DNA of 45,593 bases, from positions 1 through 45,593 of the forward strand of contig JAHBMJ010000535.1 of the NCBI GenBank assembly GCA_018398765.1. The letters are read 5' to 3'. Below, piece by piece: positions 40,648-45,593 of the stretch; position 1 is the stretch's first letter; each line of letters begins with the position of its first letter. The notes under the pieces were generated by a model that was not told where the DNA came from, searched no databases, and saw only the letters and a list, made by a program, of their open reading frames with translations. Position numbers and translations under genes: made by a program. This DNA is from Chromera velia. Taxonomy: Eukaryota > Sar > Chromeraceae.

Positions 40648-40856
40648 TACAAACTAGCCCCAATCTTCTCAAAGTCGATTAACTTCCCGTTCGTGCTGCC
40701 TCCGAAGTCTTCTTCTCTCTCTTCCCCCTGTCTCTCCTCTCTGTATCGCTGCTCTTCTTCTTCTTCTTCTTGCGGAGCCCTCTCTTGGTCTTCTTCGGCT
40801 TTGAACAGCGCTGCACTCAATACATTTTTCAGCGGAAACATAGTGTGTCGTACCAT
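40648..40856 (-). CDS. candidate exon, Glu-rich
   Basis: The minus strand encodes MFPLKNVLSAALFKAEEDQE, a Glu/Arg-rich stretch of about 25 residues, then GGSTNGKLIDFEKIGAS. A consensus donor GTAAGA lies at the end. The Glu run comes from a (GAA)n tract at 40756-40773. Otherwise the frame looks coding. Confidence 0.4.
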
Positions 40857-41424
40857 TCCCCTTTCCCTTCAATCTTACCTGACTTATGTAAGCATAAAAC
40901 CAAACATATGCAGGTCAAAAGATGTGCGAAAGGAAATGAATTAAGTGCCCGCGCGAGCTGCCGGAGAGAAAGAGAGAAAGAAAGAAGACGAAACCGAAAG
41001 TTTGTGTCTACATGGTCTCATGGCATGTGACTGAACTCTATGTATCAGCATCCATCTGCTTCACCCAAAAACTAATCGCAAGAAAGGGATGCATAGCAGT
41101 CTGATGATCAGACTGAAGAAAGAGAGCAGGACTCTCCATGCAGGACCTTCACATGCATGCATGCCTGCGCACCTGCATGTGTCCCGAGTTCCCCCTGACA
41201 GCTATTCGCCCCCTGTTCGCACCTGCAGGCCACACCCCCTTGTCTTCTGTCTGGAGATGAATGCCACTTTTTTTTCTGTCATCTTTCCGGACAGGGGGGC
41301 TTGATGGAAGCGCAATGTTCACAGCACGAAGACAAATCGAAAGTGAAGCCCATTATAGACCCGGGTCATATAACGATGATACAACACACAGGTGCAGAAT
41401 GAAAGACACACAAACACACAGAAG

Positions 41425-41636
41425 CTAGATTGACTGTGGAGGAAGGCGACCGGCATGCTGCATGGGGGGAAGGGCCTGCGGTTGCATGCGTGTGACATCT
41501 TGAGAGTCAAACTTGCCACGCGCTGCCGTACACTCTCGCACACGTGCGTCAGTGCAATGCATGTGCACACTCTTTGCCTCCTGCTTTCTTCTTGAGCTTG
41601 TCAAACGTGAAGTTTCTTGTTTGATGTTGTCTGATG
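41425..41636 (-). CDS. candidate terminal exon, Arg/Gln-rich (copy 2)
   Basis: The copy of 31517-31732, open in the same frame and ending at the same TAG (41425-41427). Confidence 0.4.
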
Positions 41637-41857
41637 GTCATCATCAACATCCCAACCAACCCAGAAGCCTCCGTCACTGTTCGGAACCTCCTGCTCCTTC
41701 CTTCCATAATCCCCCTTCTCTCAGCATCGAAATCTCTCGTCCCGACACCAACCCACTCTTCCAGAGCAACGTGAAATGGATGGACTCTCAAGGCCTTCCA
41801 TCTCCCTCCCCTTAACCAGTCACTGAAACCCGAACGCTCACCGACAGCCGTCTCCTT

Positions 41858-42065
41858 TGAGTAACGCTTTCGAAAGCCAAATGAGTCCTTCGTCCAAACG
41901 CGTGCATCCGTTTACTTCCATCCGCACCACAGCGCCCACCTTGCTCAATCAATCTTGGTACTCTGTCGGTCTTGCTTTGGAGAAAAAAGACCTCACGGCC
42001 ATTCAGGCGGGCATTTTCTCTCCCTGCCATACATTTGACAAGCGCTCCACCCTTCCCTCTCAGAA
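41858..42065 (-). pseudogene. candidate exon of the helicase unit (copy 2)
   Basis: Counterpart of 32763-32968, with the frame readable as ARLNGREVFFLQSKTDRVPR and MHAFGRRTHLAFES. It differs by one base in length near the start. No helicase exon follows it here. Confidence 0.35.
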
Positions 42066-42539
42066 ACTGCGAATATTTTCCGTGTTTTTCAGGGCAGTGC
42101 ACGACATATGTTCGGGGAAAGTTGTGAAGAGGGGGCTCTGAGTACAACTTCTTGGGGGAGTTTCAGATCTGTCAGTGTTGCTTTCGTTAGTTGGGTGTCT
42201 GACTGTATACGTGACTGCATGCATGTGAGTCCCTCTATCCATCTGTCGCAGCCTCTTTCTGCGTCATCTGCACAATATTTGGGACTTTGCTGCTGGTCAA
42301 ATGCACGATACTGCATACTGCATGGTCCCGACTTCTTATACGGTGGTGAGTCCACCACCCTGTCTGGGTTTTCATACTCTTTGTCAACCGCACTGGGATG
42401 CTGCAGGTTGCTCGTCTCTCCTCCTTTCCTCTTCTTCTCGCTGCCTTCTTCTCGTTTCCCGTCTCTCTCGCTGCACTTATAAGGAGGGCGTTGCTTCACT
42501 CCTGCCCTTGGCTCCTGCATGATTCATCAAACACTCATT

Positions 42540-42656
42540 CTGCATCATTTCTTCAAGCAAGACATTCGTCTCATTCACCGACAGCACCCCCGCGAGGTGA
42601 TCTCTTTCATCAGAGTCGAGACAATTCTGCCGGGGCAGACGGTCTTCTAGAATTGC
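42540..42656 (-). CDS. candidate exon, acidic helical (copy 2)
   Basis: Counterpart of 33781-33915: AILEDRLPRQNCLDSDERDH and LAGVLSVNETNVLLEEMMQN. The stop used in copy 1 is lost through a small deletion (GAAAGAAGTGTTTGA against GAGTGTTTGA). Confidence 0.35.
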
Positions 42657-42954
42657 TGCATTCGACGTTATTTCCCCCTCACCTTCTCTTTCACTTCCGC
42701 TGCCTTACGCCTCTCTGCCAGTGTCAGAATCACTGTCGCCAGGGAGACCCGCGAGAATCTTGGCCACCGCCCTCAGGCCCCCGTGCCGCAGACCCCCACC
42801 CCCCGGACACCCCCCACGTCGGAGCCTGTAAGTGATTCCGCCTCCCTCCTGACCGCGGGCACATCCATGCCGAGAAGAGACTCCAGAGAGATCTCTGCAG
42901 GCCAAATTCATACCGGGACCAAACAGATTCATCGCAGGAGTCTGGTAAGTCAAC

Positions 42955-43130
42955 TTAGTTCGGGCCCTTTCCTGGGTTTCGAGCTCTTCGAGCTTCTTGC
43001 ATACGCTCGTCAGGACCCCTCTCAAGAAAGTGTTGCCGACTGCGTCCATCGCCGTGTAGGCTTTTTGGAATTCGGCCAAGAGCTTCTCTACGGCCTGCAG
43101 AAGCTTCGTTTCGGCCCCCCTCTGGTATAA
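42955..43130 (-). CDS. candidate exon (copy 2)
   Basis: Counterpart of 34037-34215: GAETKLLQAVEKLLAEFQKA and YTAMDAVGNTFLRGVLTSVC, then KKLEELETQERA. Open frame and acceptor are retained. Confidence 0.45.
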
Positions 43131-43234
43131 GTTAACTAACTTCTGACAAGGCCACTTTCCTCCCAGCCCCCCTCTCTCACTCTGTTGTGTGTGCGCTTGT
43201 GTGTGTGTGATGTCTACCCAGGCACAACAACCGT

Positions 43235-43325
43235 GACCATGCAATCGCATCTGTGACGTACGCATTTTGCAACCCATTTTCCTCCCTCATTACTGCCACG
43301 TAACACTCAAAGCCTGCTGCTGCAA
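43235..43325 (-). CDS. candidate exon (copy 2)
   Basis: Counterpart of 34325-34402: FECYVAVMREENGLQNAYVT with the same downstream drift. Confidence 0.35.
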
Positions 43326-43349
43326 CCACTTCCATGCGCTCACATCGGC

Positions 43350-44111
43350 TGTCCCCGACGTCGCGATCGTTGGCCTTTCGATCTCGTGGATCATTGCACC
43401 GATCCGAGCAGCCTGAACATGGTCTGGCTGCCCGAAAAGACCCCAACCCTGCCTTCTGTCTCAACCACTCCCGGTGACTGTAGTTTTTACCTGTGTGTGT
43501 GGAGGTGTTTACAAACTGTGTGGGAATGTGCGTCTTCGTGAGTAGCACGATGTCTGCCCTCCGTGTGAGTCTGAGAAGCCAGGTGTCAAGCGTTCTGTCA
43601 GGGATTCGAGAGATAAGGCTTCCCCCGTTAATCGTCAGAGTAGAAAGCTCTCTACCCCCCACCGCTATATCCTTTTGTTCGTGCAGGACCACGAACCCGT
43701 CGGAATCTGTAGCACCAGCAGCAGCTGCGCCCCCTTCTTTCTTCTCCATCTCCCTCTCTACCACTCCCTCTGCCTCTCGTCCTGCTTCTCGGAGTCCTGG
43801 GGCTGGCCTTCCTCCACTCCCCCGACTGCAAGTGCGTCTCATCTCCAAACCACGAAATAATGTGGCAGTGCGTTGCCTCTGCGTGGACACATGCCCCGCC
43901 TTTGATCGAGAAGGATCCGCACTGCTTTGACATTACACCTTTCAAGAGCTCGCTCTAGATGACCCAGACGAGTCACATATGCATGTATACTACCGCAGTC
44001 GCAAATGTCGCGAATGCCACTCCGACCATTTGGATCAACCCTGCATGGCAAAGATCTTCTACCAGAAGAACGAGAGGAACGACAGCTGCGGCGTTGCCTT
44101 TTGGGAGATTG
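43350..44111. other. copy 2-specific stretch, no gene assigned
   Basis: A minus-strand frame of 237 codons spans 43177-43890, partly here (GRELSTLTINGGSLISRIPD, LLRLTRRADIVLLTKTHIPT). This part resembles the start of an endonuclease-type domain of a LINE only weakly, and I do not assign it. Confidence 0.3.
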
Positions 44112-44409
44112 AGAAGAGGCCTGTAACTCGGAGGTGCTCTTTTTTTTCTTTTTTTTTACTCTGCTCTTCTCTATAGGCTCTTCTCAGAAGAAGACGCAGA
44201 ATGTCAAGCTTCCGGAACTCGCTCGCCATTGCCACCAGGTCGGCGTCCACTGCATGGCTGCATGGAAGGACCGAATTACAGGGCCAACGTCACTTGTGAA
44301 GAGAGAGAGGAGGTCATGGACCCCTTCGTCCACTTCTGCTTCGGCGGCGGCCATCTCGTTGCTCTAGAGTCTTCCACAGAGTAGACTCTCAGAGGCTCGA
44401 TCTAGGACC

Positions 44410-44510
44410 ATCTGAAGCATCTCTTTTTGCGAGCCGCGTGAGCTTCGTCTCCGTCGATTTTCGCTTGCAGACAAAGGCCCAAGTCGTATTCGGCTTCAAT
44501 CCTGTTTGCT
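44410..44510 (-). CDS. candidate exon (copy 2)
   Basis: Counterpart of 35826-35920: IEAEYDLGLCLQAKIDGDEA, identical in sequence over the readable part. Confidence 0.35.
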
Positions 44511-44633
44511 CTGACAGCGGGCAATTCATTCCCAAAAGTTCTCACATTCTCAGAGTTATGATTAGGCATGTGCAGGCCGACTGCTTGACATACGCCAGGA
44601 ACAGAGATGGAAGAAAGCATAGCAGACACTCGA

Positions 44634-44643
44634 GCAGACACAC

Positions 44644-44686
<43 letters not shown>

Positions 44687-44706
44687 GAGAGAGAGAGAGA
44701 GAGAGC
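44634..44706. repeat. (CA)n(GA)n microsatellite
   Basis: About 23 CA steps with occasional CG, followed by about 9 GA steps. It is absent from copy 1 and flanked by a direct repeat (44562-44640 and 44772-44850). Confidence 0.9.
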
Positions 44707-45161
44707 GGAAATACGCAGACAGAAAGGAAACACGCAGGACGAAGGTTGCATCCATGCATACTATAATGGATGATTAGGCATGTGCAGGCCGGCTGCTTGA
44801 CACACGCCAGGAACAGAGATGGAAGAAAGCATAGCAGGCACCCGAGCAGACTCAAAAACCACAACGTATAGGAATCGTATCTATGCCACGCCCTTTCAAA
44901 AGGTGCTGTTCGCATGCATGGGCCTTTTACTGACATTGAGTCGCCGCTTGTCGTGGCTCCTTGCCGCGCGCTCTCCCTTGTGTCTGTCGGTGTCAGCCGT
45001 CGAGGTCTCCTGTGAGGGGGTTCCAAACCCTGGTGACTCGGGCAATTATATGCTGCATCCAGAGAAGAGAAAAAAGAAACCCAGGCAGAGAACTCGGGAC
45101 CCGACCTGTGTGACCCATGCGACGTCCTTTCTTCTTCCCGGTATGACCCAGACGGTTCTCG

Positions 45162-45277
45162 TCAGTGGCCTGCAATCCTCCACATATCATACAGAAAGTA
45201 CGTGTCAGGCGGGATCTCAGATACTTCCTGGGCGCAATCGTATCGCAAAGCACTCAGAGTTGGATCGAACCTCTCCC
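45162..45277 (-). CDS. candidate terminal exon (copy 2)
   Basis: Counterpart of 36376-36491 with the same acceptor, frame and TGA. Residue changes are Cys to Phe and Met to Arg. Confidence 0.4.
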
Positions 45278-45450
45278 CTGTAAAGTCGATGCATGATCTG
45301 GTGGATGATGCATGCCTCGTCTGGTGCCTCCCAATTCAATTCTCATCTGGTTGCCGCATTCAATTTAATTCTCCGTGAGCATTTCTTTTGCACCCAACTC
45401 GCGTCCTGTCCAATTCACTGTGAGAAATGGACAGGTTCAAGCAGCAAGAA

Positions 45451-45593
45451 TTAAACAAGAAACAGAAACGAAGGATTTACTACTGCAGCGAGAAGACCGA
45501 CGGGCAAAGTGAATCCTTCTGTCCCTAGCTGGCAGTCTGCATAGGGAGAGGAATCCTCATTCAGTGTGCTGGAGTCTGGCACTGAAGGAATGC
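45451..45593 (-). CDS. candidate terminal exon (copy 2, cut by window end)
   Basis: Counterpart of 36665-36906. TAA at 45451-45453, frame open to the window edge. Confidence 0.35.
   Translation of the reverse strand, partial: IPSVPDSSTLNEDSSPYADCQLGTEGFTLPVGLLAAVVNPSFLFLV

Larger units (their letters stand above)
41296..45593. repeat. segmental duplication, copy 2
   Basis: Same order and orientation as copy 1 (31391-36906). Copy 2 has its own inserts at 41637-41816, 42201-42419 (replacing 33098-33673), 42724-42902 and 43350-44111. It lacks the helicase exons between the short match 41817-41843 and 41858. The window ends inside it. Confidence 0.9.

Overview
This is eukaryotic nuclear DNA, not a prokaryotic or organellar segment. 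There are no gene-dense co-directional reading frames. Coding-like blocks are short and bounded by GT/AG-type junctions, retroelements and long satellites are abundant, and TGCATGC-type words recur in the non-coding parts. The content (a Copia-type element, an RLE-type LINE, a giant-virus-like helicase, intron-dense host genes) would suit a repeat-rich microalga or protist such as a chromerid-like alveolate. That assignment is an inference and no single feature proves it.

Left part (1-12.5 kb) is a graveyard of mobile and virus-like DNA. An internally deleted Copia element (about 0.56-2.13 kb, minus strand) has its LTR-like repeat fused in frame to the end of reverse transcriptase plus RNase H. 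A GC-rich, decayed non-LTR retroelement (2.34-6.17 kb, minus) carries an RT, a CCHC knuckle and a restriction-like endonuclease, and (TAG)n microsatellite lies on both sides of it. An AT-rich stretch (6.2-10.8 kb) holds two broken reading frames of unknown kind. A poxvirus-D5/NCLDV-like SF3 helicase (10.77-12.49 kb, minus) is interrupted by one in-frame stop codon.

The middle (12.5-19.9 kb) is a continuous mosaic of satellites. Five TG-rich units of about 250-580 bp are followed by blocks with periods of 11, 42, 21, about 10.5, about 10.5 and 10 bp. A 20-base word is shared by several block junctions. No gene is credible there although long stop-free frames exist.

The right part (20-45.6 kb) has coding-like exons almost entirely on the minus strand. 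They include pieces of a TKL-type protein kinase (20.7-21.1 kb), the C-terminal half of a Upf1/SMUBP2-like SF1 helicase (31.75-32.97 kb), a probable retroelement RNase H remnant (30.6-30.8 kb), and many exons I cannot name. Blocks of 31.4-36.9 kb are duplicated in the same order at 41.3-45.6 kb. The two copies differ by insertions and deletions, and the second copy lacks the recognisable helicase exons. Exon limits come from reading splice-like junctions by eye and are approximate.
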